From assembly GCF_030534335.1 (NCBI RefSeq), contig NZ_CP130565.1, positions 3,679,501-3,743,500 on the forward strand: a DNA stretch of 64,000 bases, written 5' to 3'. A program made the translations under genes and the position numbers. The first letter of the stretch is position 1; every line of letters starts with the position of its first letter. Positions 63,448 to 64,000 of this stretch are shown in pieces. A model generated the notes under the pieces. That model was given only the letters and a program-made list of their open reading frames with translations. It was not told the DNA's origin and did not search any database. The DNA is from Marivirga harenae (lineage in GTDB: Bacteria; Bacteroidota; Bacteroidia; Cytophagales; Cyclobacteriaceae).

Positions 63448-64000
63448 GTGGATGATAAAATAAAAGTATTAATCACTTCGGTTCTCAAACCTGTTGATGA
63501 TGTTCGTTCTTGCTACAAGATTGGACAATCATTAGCGCAAACAAATAAATATGAGGTAAATATCATAGGGTTTGATTCAAAAAAGAAATATCAACATGAA
63601 AATATTTTTCTCCATCCTGTATTTAAATTCAGAAGAAATTCAGTAAAAAGGCTATTTGCTCCTTTTTCTGTACTCAAAAAATTTATTAAACTAAAACCTA
63701 AACTCATAATAGTCAACACACCTGAATTACTGTGGGTTATGTATTTAATCAAAATATTATTTGGTACTAGAATAATATACGACATACAGGAAAACTATAG
63801 ATTAAATGTAAAATATAGTGCTGTAGATAACAGCATTACTAAAATCATCTCACTCCTATTCTTATATTTCACAGAAGGGGCTTCTAAATACTTCGTGAGC
63901 GGCTACTTCCTAGCTGAAGATTGTTATATAAACCAACTTAATTTCTTCCATAAGAAGCCTTATATCAAGCTATTGAATAAATCTGTACAACCAATACAGG
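63448..64000 (+). CDS. glycosyltransferase, N-terminal part (cut by window end)
   Basis: This open frame has no ATG near its beginning. The only plausible start is the GTG at 63448, since a stop (TAA at 63442) lies just upstream in frame. The 184 codons present read KVLITSVLKPVDDVRSCYKI, SLAQTNKYEVNIIGFDS, then LIIVNTPELLWVMYL and RIIYDIQENYRLN. This is the N-terminal donor-independent half of a GT4-like (GT-B) glycosyltransferase that modifies surface glycans. It continues past the window. The 22-base gap to dapD leaves little room for separate promoters. Confidence 0.82.
   Translation, partial: MDDKIKVLITSVLKPVDDVRSCYKIGQSLAQTNKYEVNIIGFDSKKKYQHENIFLHPVFKFRRNSVKRLFAPFSVLKKFIKLKPKLIIVNTPELLWVMYLIKILFGTRIIYDIQENYRLNVKYSAVDNSITKIISLLFLYFTEGASKYFVSGYFLAEDCYINQLNFFHKKPYIKLLNKSVQPIQ

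Overview
The window is ordinary chromosomal DNA of a Bacteroidota bacterium, most likely a marine or soil Cytophagales (Marivirga/Flammeovirga-like; this placement is an inference). The supports are low GC content, several promoters of the Bacteroidota type (TTTG, about 20 bases, TAnnTTTG), almost no Shine-Dalgarno sequences, many lipoproteins with short N-terminal signals, aromatic-ended outer-membrane barrels, CHAT-TPR and M57/M28 secreted proteins, and a 650-residue GyrB. About 75 protein genes, one tRNA gene and several hairpin terminators can be read. I see no CRISPR array, insertion sequence, rRNA operon or prophage.

Layout. 1-3.2 kb: a secreted HEIGH-type metallopeptidase, an SDR, an atypical response regulator and a sugar-1-phosphate transferase. 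3.2-14.4 kb (minus strand): a nearly gapless run of AstE-like deacylase, PAP2 phosphatase, trmB, folC and then an envelope energy module (TonB-like, ExbD, ExbB, SPOR protein, outer-membrane barrel, 1022-residue TPR protein). 14.5-19.1 kb: holA, a cysteine-cluster protein, CvfB-like RNA-binding protein, a lipoprotein and mnmA. 19.3-23.4 kb (plus): a peroxiredoxin-like gene followed by a tightly coupled operon of an Nramp-fold transporter with pxpA, pxpB and pxpC (5-oxoprolinase). 23.5-33.3 kb: PBP1A-type penicillin-binding protein, a signal-less Ca3427-like binding protein, cyclophilin, OmpA lipoprotein, sirtuin, prephenate dehydrogenase with an aminotransferase, and gyrB. 33.5-41.8 kb: secreted LRR protein, ung, apaG, two methyltransferases, a coiled-coil membrane protein, a PagL-like lipid A deacylase, two small envelope proteins and the ribosomal operon rpsF-rpsR-rplI. 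41.9-47.6 kb: a secreted TPR-CHAT protease-like protein paired with an outer-membrane barrel, a divergent orphan histidine kinase, and a degraded locus. 47.7-52.8 kb: a frameshifted PadR regulator with two paralogous membrane proteins, a PTPS/QueD-FolE pterin pair, an SDR lacking its catalytic Tyr, a STAS-like protein and two paralogous coiled-coil miniproteins. 52.9-64 kb: hflK-hflC, an M28 peptidase, a deaminase, YheT-like hydrolase, STAS-like and CXXC-rich proteins, tRNA-Met(CAU) with a decayed second copy, a TPR lipoprotein, a DUF3108 protein, dapD, and the 5' part of a glycosyltransferase running off the end.

The most unusual points are: (1) the Nramp-fold transporter in the 5-oxoprolinase operon has lost the canonical metal-site motifs (GPGT in place of DPGN, VPY in place of MPH), which makes it a candidate 5-oxoproline or other organic-substrate transporter; (2) a decayed tRNA-Met copy about 100 bases after the intact gene; (3) a one-base frameshift in a PadR gene that heads a cassette of two DHxASAxE-domain membrane proteins; (4) a response regulator with Glu at the phospho-acceptor position; (5) a perfect 16-base palindrome placed in the spacer of a consensus Bacteroidota promoter; (6) an exported CHAT-domain protein coupled to an outer-membrane barrel.
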